Shown in pieces: positions 1-7,573 of a DNA stretch of 19,389 nt (its first letter is position 1; every line of letters begins with the position of its first letter). Where the stretch lies: positions 1-19,389 of the forward strand of contig JAIDPP010000266.1 in NCBI GenBank assembly GCA_029062725.1, read 5' to 3'. This stretch comes from Muribaculaceae bacterium. Its GTDB lineage: Bacteria; Bacteroidota; Bacteroidia; Bacteroidales; Muribaculaceae. Position numbers and translations under genes: made by a program. A model generated the notes under the pieces. That model was not told the DNA's origin. It worked only from the letters and a program-made list of their open reading frames with translations, and ran no database searches.

Positions 1-284
1 GCTGTCGGAGATTTACCCTCCCCCTTCTTCACTATCATATAGCGGAGACCGGAGTCTGTGGTGTAGATCTGATCGTCGGCAAGCTGCTCCGAACCTTTGA
101 GAGCCGCGAACACTGAATCCGACACCGCCTTCTGACGGTCGGTCAGGACGGGAGCCGGGGCGTATTCATCCTCAACGGCCGCCACGGTCGTATCCGACGC
201 TTTCGACTTGTCGCCGCCACCGCAGCTCATAAGGCCTATGGCCCCGAGAAGTATGGCCCCGAAGGCCATGAAATTCTTCTTCAT
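1..284 (-). CDS. FKBP-type peptidyl-prolyl isomerase lipoprotein, partial (3' end outside window)
   Basis: The reading frame opens at the ATG at 284-282 and stays open to the window edge (94 codons seen). It begins with a lipoprotein signal: a charged MKKN start, a hydrophobic stretch and the lipobox LMSC, so Cys would be lipidated after signal peptidase II cleavage. A low-complexity acidic linker follows. The last visible residues (DSGLRYMIVKKGEGKSPT) match the start of the FKBP fold in the neighbouring gene (ASGLQYVVEKEGEGAQPT), so the missing part is very likely an FKBP prolyl isomerase domain. Such proteins help fold exported proteins in the periplasm. The start lies 11 bp after the stop of the upstream isomerase gene, so the two are probably one transcript. 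The catalytic region is not visible, so activity cannot be judged. Confidence 0.85.
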   Translation of the reverse strand, partial: MKKNFMAFGAILLGAIGLMSCGGGDKSKASDTTVAAVEDEYAPAPVLTDRQKAVSDSVFAALKGSEQLADDQIYTTDSGLRYMIVKKGEGKSPT

Positions 285-295
285 TATTTTCAATA

Positions 296-886
296 TTATT
301 TCTTGTTAACCTTGATAAGCTCTACCTCGAAGATAAGGGTGGAGTGGGGAGGAATAACCTGAGGCACACCCTGTGCGCCGTAAGCGAGGTCGCTGGGTAT
401 GAAGAATGTGTATTTCGCACCCTCCTTCATAAGCTGCACGCCCTCGGTCCAACCCGGGATAACGCGGTTGAGCGGGAATGTAGCGGGTTCGCCGCGGTTC
501 ACCGAACTGTCGAACACCGTGCCGTCGAGAAGCTTGCCGGTATAGTGTACGGTAACCTCATCCTCGGCTGTAGGCTGAGCTCCTTCGCCCTCTTTCTCCA
601 CGACATACTGAAGACCGCTCGCTGTCTCTTTCACCTCGGCGTTCTTCTTGTTCTCCTCAAGGAATTTCACACCTGCCTCGCGGGCGGCTGCTTCCGCCTT
701 CTTGGCCAGATCCTCGAGATATTCGTTGATAAGTTTCTGAGCCTCTTCAATAGGCATCTCGGGTGTGCCGCCGTCGAAAGCGACTTTGACACCATCCTTA
801 AAACTCTCTGAATTGATTTCCTTTACTCCCATAGCCTGCAACTGCTTGCCCATCGCAAGACCCCAGGCATAACTTAATTTATCCAT
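296..886 (-). CDS. FKBP-type peptidyl-prolyl cis-trans isomerase (FklB/Mip-like)
   Basis: A 196-residue protein if started at the ATG at 886-884. The frame extends upstream to a TTG at 919, but those 11 residues do not resemble the family, and the family usually begins with MDKLSYA-type sequence. Residues 1 to about 85 are the helical FKBP N-terminal dimerisation domain (MDKLSYAWGLAMGKQLQAMG, then a lysine/alanine-rich helix). The C-terminal half is the FKBP fold, with VTVHYTGKLLDGTVFDSS, the FPLNRVIPGWTEGVQLMKEG segment and AYGAQGVPQVIPPHSTLIFEVEL, all hallmark regions lining the proline-binding pocket. It catalyses cis-trans isomerisation of X-Pro bonds during folding. No signal peptide is evident. 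It probably heads a two-gene operon with the lipoprotein FKBP downstream. Confidence 0.95.
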   Translation of the reverse strand: MDKLSYAWGLAMGKQLQAMGVKEINSESFKDGVKVAFDGGTPEMPIEEAQKLINEYLEDLAKKAEAAAREAGVKFLEENKKNAEVKETASGLQYVVEKEGEGAQPTAEDEVTVHYTGKLLDGTVFDSSVNRGEPATFPLNRVIPGWTEGVQLMKEGAKYTFFIPSDLAYGAQGVPQVIPPHSTLIFEVELIKVNKK

Positions 887-1064
887 TGTCTTTATAATTT
901 TAGTAATTTCCAATTTCAATCTCTACTATTATAACGTTTTTCTCCCATTTTAGTCTAATATCAGGACAACTTTTAAGACTAATTAGAAATTATAAGTAAC
1001 CCGCGGAAATTAATTACCATACAAAACACAGGAATTTGGAATAGGGAAATCCGATGATTTTTAT

Positions 1065-1072
1065 TATATTTG
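1065..1072 (+). promoter_or_regulatory. Bacteroidota -7 promoter motif for the C1 peptidase gene
   Basis: TATATTTG matches the Bacteroidota -7 consensus TAnnTTTG and lies 25 bp before the peptidase start codon, which gives a short leader. The nearest TTTG (1035-1038) is 26 bp upstream, longer than the usual 19-21 bp, so only the -7 box is well supported. Confidence 0.5.
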
Positions 1073-1097
1073 CCACATAAAATTAAATCTAACCCGC

Positions 1098-2330
1098 ATG
1101 AAGAAATCTGTTCTGGCGCTTGCCGCCCTTTTTACACTCGCACCTTTCGCCCGGGCCACTTACTTCGAAGCCCCGGCCTGCGACAATCCTAAGGTGGAAA
1201 ACCCGGATTCCACCGGTTTTACATTCACCGACGTGATTCTCATACCCACTACTCCGGTCAAGGACCAGAACAAGTCCGGGACCTGCTGGGCCTTCTCTGG
1301 TCTCTCCACGATCGAGGACAATGTGCTCAAGAACACCGGCAAGACACTCGACCTTTCCGAGATGTTCGTGGTAAGGAACGCCTATATCGACAAGGCGAAG
1401 AAATATATGCGCATGAACGGGAAAATAAACTTCGCCCAGGGAGGCTCCTTCGCCGATGTACTGGAAATGACCCGTCTCTACGGGGCAATGCCTGAAGAAG
1501 CTTACAACGGATTGAACTATGGCGAGGCTAAACATTCCCATTACGAGATGGCCGAGGCTATGGAGGCCTATCTCAATGCAGTTCTTTCAAGAGGCCAGAA
1601 GAACAGCAAACTTTCTTCAGCATGGCTTCCCGGATTCATCGGCATCCTTGACGCCTACCTCGGGAAAGTGCCCGAGACCTTCACATACAACGGCAAGAAC
1701 TACACCCCGAAATCTTTCGCCAAAGAGATGGGGATTGTGCCGGAGGATTTCGAGGTATATACAAGCTACACACACCATCCCTTCTACGAGGAGTTCGTGC
1801 TCGAAATCCCCGACAACTGGCTCTGGAGCTCCTGCCGTAACGTTCCGATGGAAGAGATGAAGCGCATCTGCGACAACGCTCTCGAAAACGGTTATTCCGT
1901 GATGTGGGCCGCTGATGTATCCGAAGGAGGCTTCAAGTGGAGAAAGGGTTACGCTCTCCTCCCCGACGACAAGGATCAGAAGGATATGACCGATACCGAG
2001 CTTTCCCGCTGGGTGAAACTCGACGACAAGGAGCGCGACAACGCCAAGTTCGACATCAAGGGTCCTGTAAAGGAGAAGGAGGTGACACAGGAATCGCGTC
2101 AGACCACTTTCGACAATTACGAAACCACCGACGACCACGGAATGGTCATCGTCGGAACGGCCACCGATCAGGAGGGAAACAAATACTATAAGGTGAAGAA
2201 TTCCTGGGACACCAACCAGATCTACGACGGCTTCTTCTACGTCTCTGTCCCCTACTTCCTGGAGAAGACACTCAACATCGGAGTGCATAAAGACGCCGTT
2301 CCAAAAGAGATTTCAAAGAAATTCAACTAA
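1098..2330 (+). CDS. Exported C1-family cysteine aminopeptidase (PepC/bleomycin hydrolase-like)
   Basis: A 410-residue protein. Residues 1-20 form a signal peptide (MKK, hydrophobic core, AFARA-type end). The papain-like catalytic parts are present in order: the oxyanion Gln57 and nucleophile Cys63 in DQNKSGTCWAFSG, His347 in DDHGMVIVGT, and Asn368 in KVKNSWD. The large helical insert between Cys and His is typical of the PepC/bleomycin hydrolase branch, which forms hexameric aminopeptidases. Textbook members are cytosolic; Bacteroidales commonly carry versions with signal peptides, as here, suggesting peptide trimming in the periplasm or outside the cell. The gene is alone, with a -7 promoter motif before it and a strong inverted repeat after it. 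There is no sign of truncation. Substrate preference cannot be read from the sequence. Confidence 0.93.
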   Translation: MKKSVLALAALFTLAPFARATYFEAPACDNPKVENPDSTGFTFTDVILIPTTPVKDQNKSGTCWAFSGLSTIEDNVLKNTGKTLDLSEMFVVRNAYIDKAKKYMRMNGKINFAQGGSFADVLEMTRLYGAMPEEAYNGLNYGEAKHSHYEMAEAMEAYLNAVLSRGQKNSKLSSAWLPGFIGILDAYLGKVPETFTYNGKNYTPKSFAKEMGIVPEDFEVYTSYTHHPFYEEFVLEIPDNWLWSSCRNVPMEEMKRICDNALENGYSVMWAADVSEGGFKWRKGYALLPDDKDQKDMTDTELSRWVKLDDKERDNAKFDIKGPVKEKEVTQESRQTTFDNYETTDDHGMVIVGTATDQEGNKYYKVKNSWDTNQIYDGFFYVSVPYFLEKTLNIGVHKDAVPKEISKKFN

Positions 2331-2351
2331 GCCGCGCGACGTTAATACGAT

Positions 2352-2405
2352 AACAAGCGTTATATGGTTATACGGCTTCGGCCCGGCAGCCATATAACGC
2401 TTGTT
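2352..2405 (+). terminator. Long inverted-repeat terminator between peptidase and rsmA
   Basis: AACAAGCGTTATATGG at 2352-2367 is perfectly complemented by CCATATAACGCTTGTT at 2390-2405, giving a 16-bp stem with a 22-nt GC-rich loop, followed by TTTATTC. It begins 21 bp after the peptidase stop codon and ends 43 bp before the rsmA ATG. The trailing T run is short, so it could also act as a processing or stability hairpin. Confidence 0.65.
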
Positions 2406-2448
2406 TATTCCGGCGCCGCAGCTGAATGATTTAAATACGACGAGACAA

Positions 2449-3255
2449 ATGCAAGTAAAGGCAAAGAAACAATTGGGTCAGCACTTCCTTAAGGATGAGG
2501 AGATCGCCCGCCGCATAGCGCAGACAATCTCCGGACCCGAGCTCCCGGAACAGGCACGCCGGTGGGCCGGAATACCTATCCTCGAGATAGGACCCGGAAT
2601 GGGAGTGCTCACAAAATACCTTATGGATTCGGGCCGGGAGCTGAAAGCCGTGGAACTGGATTCCGAATCGGTGACATTCCTATCCAAAGTATATCCCAAG
2701 CTCGACGTGATCGAGGGCGACTTCCTCAAGATGGATCTTGAACAGGTATATCCCGGGGAATTCGCGCTCATCGGAAACTACCCCTATAATATCTCTTCGC
2801 AGATATTCTTCAAGGTGCTCGATTACCGCGAGAAAATTCCCGTCGTGGCCGGTATGCTCCAGAAGGAAGTGGCGGAAAGAATCTGCTCCGGCCCCGGGTC
2901 GAAGGTATATGGCATCCTGTCTGTTCTGCTCCAGGCTTGGTATGACTGTCGATATCTGTTCGACGTCGAGCCGTTCGTCTTCGCGCCGCCGCCAAAAGTG
3001 AAAAGCGGTGTTTTGCTGCTTACCCGCAACTCACGCACCGAACTCGGCTGCGACCCTGCACTGTTCAAGAGCGTTGTCAAGACATCCTTCGGTATGCGCC
3101 GAAAGACGCTGCGCAATTCCCTCGCCTCCATGATAAGACCCGGCTCGGAAGCCTCTGAACTGGAGATACTTTCCGAACGTCCCGAACGCCTCAGCGTCGA
3201 ACAGTTCATCGACCTCACCAACGCCATCAAGGCGCAGTCGGGAAAGGGGGAATAA
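2449..3255 (+). CDS. rsmA: 16S rRNA (adenine1518/1519-N6)-dimethyltransferase RsmA (KsgA)
   Basis: A 268-residue enzyme if started at the ATG at 2449. The frame is open back to a TTG at 2401, but that codon lies inside the terminator stem, and KsgA proteins normally start shortly before the KKxLGQHFL segment. It transfers four methyl groups from S-adenosylmethionine to two adjacent adenines in helix 45 of 16S rRNA, a late check in small-subunit assembly. Visible motifs are GQHFLKD at the N-terminus, SAM-binding motif I ILEIGPGMG (residues 44-52), AVELDSE (motif II), EGDFLK, and the catalytic NYPYNIS (Asn110-Tyr113, the NxPY signature). The C-terminal part holds the expected F-x-PPPKVKSGVL and SFGMRRKTLRNSL segments. 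Length is normal. The gene seems monocistronic, with a possible separate promoter before the next gene. Confidence 0.97.
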   Translation: MQVKAKKQLGQHFLKDEEIARRIAQTISGPELPEQARRWAGIPILEIGPGMGVLTKYLMDSGRELKAVELDSESVTFLSKVYPKLDVIEGDFLKMDLEQVYPGEFALIGNYPYNISSQIFFKVLDYREKIPVVAGMLQKEVAERICSGPGSKVYGILSVLLQAWYDCRYLFDVEPFVFAPPPKVKSGVLLLTRNSRTELGCDPALFKSVVKTSFGMRRKTLRNSLASMIRPGSEASELEILSERPERLSVEQFIDLTNAIKAQSGKGE

Positions 3256-3298
3256 GGACGCGACCTCAAGTGAACCCGGGGAGGAGCGAAAGAAAAGA

Positions 3299-3329
3299 TT
3301 TGCATATTATTGATTTTATTGCTAACTTG
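3299..3329 (+). promoter_or_regulatory. Predicted promoter of the S24 regulator operon
   Basis: TTTG at 3299-3302, a 20-bp spacer, then TAACTTG at 3323-3329, which is close to the Bacteroidota -33/-7 arrangement TTTG-N19to21-TAnnTTTG but one T short in the -7 box. It lies 37 bp before the favoured ATG at 3367 and is flanked by the inverted repeats described separately. Confidence 0.5.
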
Positions 3330-3360
3330 CATGATATTTAACAAGCAATGCTATAAAATC
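3312..3360. promoter_or_regulatory. Nested inverted repeats, candidate operator of the S24 regulator
   Basis: GATTTTAT (3312-3319) is perfectly complemented by ATAAAATC (3353-3360). Nested inside, ATTGCT (3318-3323) is complemented by AGCAAT (3344-3349). The two dyads straddle the predicted -7 box and leader just before the regulator start, a position that suits autorepression by a dimeric XRE/S24 protein. Binding is inferred only. Confidence 0.4.
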
Positions 3361-3366
3361 ACTATT

Positions 3367-4053
3367 ATGCAAGATTCAGACCACTTTTATTCCCCCGAGG
3401 AATCGACTGTAAAGTCGCGCCTTCTGCAACTCCTGAAGCAGAAACGCATGAGCCAGACGGAATTTGCCCGCCTGATGGGTGTTTCCCCGACCTATATAGG
3501 AGCAATGCGCCGCTCGATTCCAGACGCGAGGATGCGCCGTCTCCTCGAGATCTTCCCCGACCTTAACCGCGACTGGCTTCTCTTCGGAGAGGGAGAGATG
3601 CTCCTCGAAGAGGAGGAGGCGGAGATCGACGACAGCTATCTCGTCCCCCTGCTTCCGGTGAAGGCCTTTGCCGGCAATCTCCAGAGCTGGGCCACCGGCG
3701 TGGAGCTGCGCAATTGCGAGAAAGTCGTGTCACCGGTAAAGGGTGTGGATTTCGCAATACGGATCTCCGGAAACAGTATGGAGCCGGAATTTCAGAACGG
3801 TTCCATCCTCTACATCAAACGCATCAACGGCCGGGCCTTCATCCCCTGGGGCAACCCTATGGTAATCGATACCGAGAACGGTGTCGTGGTGAAGGCCGTA
3901 TATCCCTCGGAGCAGAACGCCGGATATGACAGCGACGGTTATATAATTGCTAAAAGCTACAATCCCGCCTACCCTCCGTTTAAAATTCCGGTGGAGAGCA
4001 TCTACAGCCTCTACAGGATTCTTTCATCCACCAAGCAATATTCAACCATGTAA
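3367..4053 (+). CDS. XRE-family / S24 peptidase-like transcriptional regulator (LexA/CI-like)
   Basis: A 228-residue protein starting at the ATG at 3367; an upstream start at 3310 would place the promoter motif inside the gene. Residues about 14-70 form a helix-turn-helix of the XRE type (KQKRMSQTEFARLMGVSPTY), with a family-typical ending NRDWLLFGEGEM. An acidic linker (residues 78-88) leads to an S24 domain. An Ala-Gly pair at residues 102-103 (KAFAGNL) sits where LexA-like repressors cleave themselves. The dyad residues are present: Ser137 in ISGNSMEP and Lys176 in GVVVKAVY. It could therefore be a self-cleaving repressor answering stress, although many Bacteroidota homologues are not tied to prophages, and no phage genes are seen here. 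It is followed after 13 bp by the tyrosine phosphatase gene, implying co-transcription. Confidence 0.9.
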   Translation: MQDSDHFYSPEESTVKSRLLQLLKQKRMSQTEFARLMGVSPTYIGAMRRSIPDARMRRLLEIFPDLNRDWLLFGEGEMLLEEEEAEIDDSYLVPLLPVKAFAGNLQSWATGVELRNCEKVVSPVKGVDFAIRISGNSMEPEFQNGSILYIKRINGRAFIPWGNPMVIDTENGVVVKAVYPSEQNAGYDSDGYIIAKSYNPAYPPFKIPVESIYSLYRILSSTKQYSTM

Positions 4054-4066
4054 ATCCCCTCGTAAC

Positions 4067-4618
4067 ATGCAGAAGACCCTGAATCCAGTGATCAGAAAGA
4101 AGATACGCGACGCCGTGGAACGGAGCCGCCTCGAAGGGCGCCCGCTGGCGGTCCTTTTCGTCTGCCTCGGCAACATCTGCCGCTCCCCTGCCGCCGACGG
4201 AATAATGCGCAAGCTCGCCGAAGAGGCCGGCATGAAGGAGAAGTTCCTTATCGATTCCTGCGGTTTCTACGGAGGCCACGCCGGCGACCTCCCCGACCGG
4301 CGTATGCGCACGGCCGCTTTGCATCGCGGATATCACCTCGACCACCGTTCCCGTACCATCCGGACAATAGATTTCGATAATTTCGACCTCATCTTCGGAA
4401 TGGACCAAGCAAATATCGACGACCTGCGCCGGGTCACCCCTACTTTGGAGGCGGAGGAAAAGATAATCCCTATGGCGGCGCTCGCCCTGAATCATCCCGA
4501 GGCCGATGTGGTTCCGGATCCTTATTGGTCGGGAGCCGACGGTTTCTATCTGGTCCTCGATCTTCTTGAGGATGCCTGCACCATTCTTCTTGATGAAGCT
4601 AAAGATTCAGGCCTATGA
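4067..4618 (+). CDS. Low-molecular-weight protein tyrosine phosphatase
   Basis: A 183-residue cytosolic enzyme started at the ATG at 4067, 13 bp after the regulator stop; the frame is open further upstream but overlaps the regulator. The P-loop VCLGNICRSP holds the CX5R signature with nucleophile Cys33 and Arg39, and DPYWSG supplies the general acid Asp151. It hydrolyses phosphotyrosine through a cysteinyl-phosphate intermediate. About 28 residues precede the first beta strand, more than in most family members, which begin within a few residues of the P-loop strand; this extension is charged and probably helical (IRKKIRDAVERSRLEG). Bacterial relatives often oppose tyrosine kinases that control polysaccharide export, but no such kinase lies in the window. 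The stop overlaps the next start (ATGA), implying translational coupling to the histidine acid phosphatase. Confidence 0.95.
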   Translation: MQKTLNPVIRKKIRDAVERSRLEGRPLAVLFVCLGNICRSPAADGIMRKLAEEAGMKEKFLIDSCGFYGGHAGDLPDRRMRTAALHRGYHLDHRSRTIRTIDFDNFDLIFGMDQANIDDLRRVTPTLEAEEKIIPMAALALNHPEADVVPDPYWSGADGFYLVLDLLEDACTILLDEAKDSGL

Positions 4619-5895
4619 GAAAGTTAGCTTTTACCCTTATCCTCCTTTTAGGATTCATCTCCGGCTCTGCGACCTTTACTCCCCTCCCCCCCGAACTCGA
4701 CGGATCCATGATGCCTTACGATTTCGAGGCGGAGGATTCCCTGCTGATTCCGGAGGGCTACACCCCTGTCCATATCAGTTACGTAGCGCGCCACGGAGCC
4801 CGTTACCTTTCGTCGCCAAAGAAGACCGAAAAGATTGAGCGTGCCCTTGAGAAGGGTGCCTCGGAAGGGATCCTTTCCGTTGAAGGGGAGAAATTCCTCG
4901 CGTTCCTGAAGGAGATCACGGCCGTTTCCAAAGGCCGCTGGGGACTTCTTTCGGAGGTAGGCATAGCCGAGCAGCGGCGGCTCGGTTCATTTATAGGAAA
5001 TTCATTCCCGGAACTGCTCAAGCGGGGAAAGGCCGTCTCGATCTCGACTTTCGTGCCGAGAGTGATAATGACCATGTATGAGTTCAATCATTCGTTGGAG
5101 ATTCCGAATCATCAGCTTGAACTTTTCACATCTTCGGGGCATCAGAACGACTCCCTTCTCTACTGCTTCGCCACTTTCAGGGATTACAGCGGTTTCCGGG
5201 AGTCGGGGGCATGGGTGAATATCTATGATTCATACGTCGGGACGCATGTCTCCCCCCTCCCTGCGGGGCGTCTTTTCAAACCGGGCACCGAGAATGATAC
5301 AAAGCGGCTGCTTGATCTGACTATGGAAATGTATGGCGTGCTGCAAGGAAACCGCGCCGCCTCCCTTCCGGCTCCCACCACCGAATGGTTTTCCGAGGAG
5401 GAATACCGGCAATGCTATCTGGCGTCGAATCTGAAGCATTACCTGCGCAACACCCCCAATCTTATCGACCCTTGGTGCGCACCTGCCACTTCAATGCTTT
5501 TAGAGCGTATTATTTCAGACGCCGACAAGGCGCTGGCCGACGGCGACACACCATTCAACGGCTATTTCGGCCATTGCGAAACGCTCCTGCCGCTGCTGGC
5601 AGTCATGAATATTCCGGGATGCTATCTGCGGACGTCGGATTATTCCTCGGTGGAGTCGCATTGGCGACTTCAGGAGATCTCTCCCCTGGGAGCTAACCTC
5701 CAGCTTATTTTCCTGCGTAAGGGAAACAGGGTCCGCACCGCCGCTACCGGGGAGGTCTCGGTGATGGTCCGGCTCAACGGACGCCATATCGCTCCCTATC
5801 CGGGGGCTCCGAAGATTGTGACATGGAAGGATCTTAAAGATTACTGGCTCCGACGCATAGCTTCGTTCTCTCGGCCGAAAGCGAAGATCCTGTAA
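4615..5895 (+). CDS. Secreted histidine acid phosphatase, MINPP/phytase-like
   Basis: A 426-residue protein of histidine phosphatase branch 2. Residues 1 to about 19 are a signal peptide (MRKLAFTLILLLGFISGSA). The catalytic RHGAR motif is at residues 59-63 with nucleophile His60, within SYVARHGARYLSSPKK as in multiple inositol polyphosphate phosphatases. The C-terminal proton-donor motif is HCE at residues 320-322 (YFGHCETLLPLL), where MINPP enzymes usually have HAE and classical acid phosphatases HD; Glu322 would be the donor. Likely substrates are inositol polyphosphates such as phytate, or other phosphomonoesters, in the periplasm or outer membrane vesicles, as known for Bacteroides MINPP (established for the family, inferred here). 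It is the last gene of the S24 regulator-phosphatase operon, overlapping the upstream stop by four bases. Confidence 0.9.
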   Translation: MRKLAFTLILLLGFISGSATFTPLPPELDGSMMPYDFEAEDSLLIPEGYTPVHISYVARHGARYLSSPKKTEKIERALEKGASEGILSVEGEKFLAFLKEITAVSKGRWGLLSEVGIAEQRRLGSFIGNSFPELLKRGKAVSISTFVPRVIMTMYEFNHSLEIPNHQLELFTSSGHQNDSLLYCFATFRDYSGFRESGAWVNIYDSYVGTHVSPLPAGRLFKPGTENDTKRLLDLTMEMYGVLQGNRAASLPAPTTEWFSEEEYRQCYLASNLKHYLRNTPNLIDPWCAPATSMLLERIISDADKALADGDTPFNGYFGHCETLLPLLAVMNIPGCYLRTSDYSSVESHWRLQEISPLGANLQLIFLRKGNRVRTAATGEVSVMVRLNGRHIAPYPGAPKIVTWKDLKDYWLRRIASFSRPKAKIL

Positions 5896-5902
5896 TCTTT
5901 TA

Positions 5903-5967
5903 CGGCAGCTGAAGCTGCCGACCCAATAATATGACGGCGTGTCAAAACTTTGAATTTTGACACGCCG
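5903..5967. terminator. Two hairpins between convergent operons
   Basis: CGGCAGC (5903-5909) pairs with GCTGCCG (5914-5920) around a TGAA loop, 8 bp after the phosphatase stop. Next, CGGCGTGTCAAAA (5935-5947) pairs perfectly with TTTTGACACGCCG (5955-5967) around a 7-nt loop. The second stem is symmetrical enough to stop transcripts from both sides, including the flippase mRNA that ends at 6017. Neither has a long T run, so they are called by structure and position. Confidence 0.6.
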
Positions 5968-6016
5968 CCTTACTTATGGATGGCGAGGGACCCGGCCGGA
6001 ATGACTCGGCCGGAAG

Positions 6017-7525
6017 CTATGACACACCTTTACGACGACGGCGATGTGGCTTCTCATTTATCACTACAGCTCCGCCATACAGGGCCAGAAGCAGAGTCTT
6101 GACCACGTATGCCACCCCGGTAGTGAAGAAACTGTCGGCAAGGATACCCGCGCCGTAAAGCACACCTGCGAAGAGTAGATATAGCCCCATCCTCTTCAGA
6201 TGATAATCGATAGGGTAATACTTACGTCCCAAGAAATAAGATACCACCATCACGGCGAAATAGCTTATCAGGGCTGCCCATGCGGAACCCATATAGCCTC
6301 CCGGAATACCGATTGCCTTGACAAGCCAGATATTGAAGACCAGCATCAACACGAAGCAGAGAAGCGACATGTACATACCCCATTGCGTCCGGTCGGTCAG
6401 CTTATACCAGAGTGAAAGATTGAAGAAAACTCCGAAGCAAAGCTCCGCCAACATAAGAACCGGCACCACATCCAGCCCCTCCCAATAGCCGGGAGATATG
6501 AAATGCTTCAGCAACGGAAGATAATACATCACTCCCAAATAGATGAAAAAACCGAAGATGACGAAAAACTTCATTGCGTCGCTGTAGGCCTGTTTCTTGC
6601 TTTCCCCCTCTCCTCTTGCCTGAGAAAAGATGAATGGCTCGTAGGCGTAGCGGAAAGCCTGGGTGAACATAACCATTACGATCGCTATCTTCATGTTGGC
6701 GGCGTAGATGCCGACCATCGTGTCGGCCGCGGCTCTCTCCCCCGGGAAGAGGTAGGGAATCACCATCTGCCCCATATTCTGGCTCATGATCCCCGCTATC
6801 CCCAGAATCAGAAGAGGCCAGCTGTAGCGCAGCATATTCTTCAGCAGCGACCCGTCAAACCGGTAGTCGCGGCCGATAAGCTCCGGAAGAAGCGCAAGAA
6901 GCACGCAGAGCGTCGAGAGGATGTTGGCCACAAATATCCAGCCGATTCCGAAAGAGGCGCCTCCTAAAGGCTCGTAGAACCATCTGACCGCGCCGGGCGC
7001 ATGCTTCATAATCGAAGGGCACGCGAGGAGGAAGAAGAGATTCAGTCCTATGTTGAGCCCGACGTTCATCAGTTTTATCCCGGCGAAGCGCCATGCCTTC
7101 TTCTTATAGCGCAGATAAGCGAAGGGAAGGTTGGTGAAAGCGTCGATGGCTACGGTCGTACCCAGTATCCAGACATAGGAGGGATGCGCCGGCACATGCA
7201 GCGCCGATGAGACCGGAGATAGGAACACGCTCAGCAAAGCGATAAAAAGAAGCGACGTGGCGCCCACGGAGATAAGCGAAGTCGTATATACCTTTTCAGG
7301 ATCCTCCTCCTTGTTGGCGAAACGGAAGAAGCCCGTCTCCATGCCGTAGTTGAGGATCACGAGCATCACGGCCGTGAAGCTGTATAGGAAACTGACAACG
7401 CCATATTCCTCGGCAACGAAGAGGTAAGTATATAGCGGCACGAGACACCAGTTGAGGAAGCGGCCTATGATGCTGCTCAGGCCATAGACGGCTGTCTCTT
7501 TTGCCAAAGATTTGATTCCTGCCAT
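6017..7525 (-). CDS. Oligosaccharide/polysaccharide flippase (Wzx-like, MOP superfamily)
   Basis: A 502-residue integral membrane protein with roughly 12-14 hydrophobic segments over its whole length. The N-terminus (MAGIKSLAKETAVYGLSSIIGRFLNWCLVPLYT...) is typical of the polysaccharide-biosynthesis/Wzx branch, with the GLSSIIGRFLNWCLVPLYT first helix and an LLYSFTAVMLVILNYGMETGFFRFANK-type second helix region. It ends in a basic cytosolic tail (RRRRKG). Such proteins flip lipid-linked glycan units from the inner to the outer leaflet of the inner membrane. The substrate cannot be deduced; no glycosyltransferases are in the window. The gene starts 48 bp after the stop of ruvB and probably shares its transcript. 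The ATG at 7525 is the only good start, giving a family-typical N-terminus. Confidence 0.92.
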   Translation of the reverse strand: MAGIKSLAKETAVYGLSSIIGRFLNWCLVPLYTYLFVAEEYGVVSFLYSFTAVMLVILNYGMETGFFRFANKEEDPEKVYTTSLISVGATSLLFIALLSVFLSPVSSALHVPAHPSYVWILGTTVAIDAFTNLPFAYLRYKKKAWRFAGIKLMNVGLNIGLNLFFLLACPSIMKHAPGAVRWFYEPLGGASFGIGWIFVANILSTLCVLLALLPELIGRDYRFDGSLLKNMLRYSWPLLILGIAGIMSQNMGQMVIPYLFPGERAAADTMVGIYAANMKIAIVMVMFTQAFRYAYEPFIFSQARGEGESKKQAYSDAMKFFVIFGFFIYLGVMYYLPLLKHFISPGYWEGLDVVPVLMLAELCFGVFFNLSLWYKLTDRTQWGMYMSLLCFVLMLVFNIWLVKAIGIPGGYMGSAWAALISYFAVMVVSYFLGRKYYPIDYHLKRMGLYLLFAGVLYGAGILADSFFTTGVAYVVKTLLLALYGGAVVINEKPHRRRRKGVS

Positions 7526-7573
7526 GATTTCGGGTGGTGAGTTCTGCCGGAGGGCTCCGACGGAGGTTATGGA

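Noticed and set aside
887..919. Upstream TTG start for the FKBP isomerase
   Set aside because: It adds 11 residues unlike the family; the ATG at 886 gives the typical MDKLSYA start.
1617..2288. 223-codon minus-strand frame inside the C1 peptidase gene
   Set aside because: It is a shadow of the peptidase, whose catalytic Cys, His and Asn are all in the plus-strand frame.
2401..2448. TTG start at 2401 for rsmA
   Set aside because: It falls within the 3' arm of the terminator hairpin; the ATG at 2449 gives a normal KsgA N-terminus.
3310..3366. Prophage remnant around the S24 regulator
   Set aside because: No integrase, phage structural genes or attachment repeats are nearby; the flanking genes are housekeeping or enzymatic.
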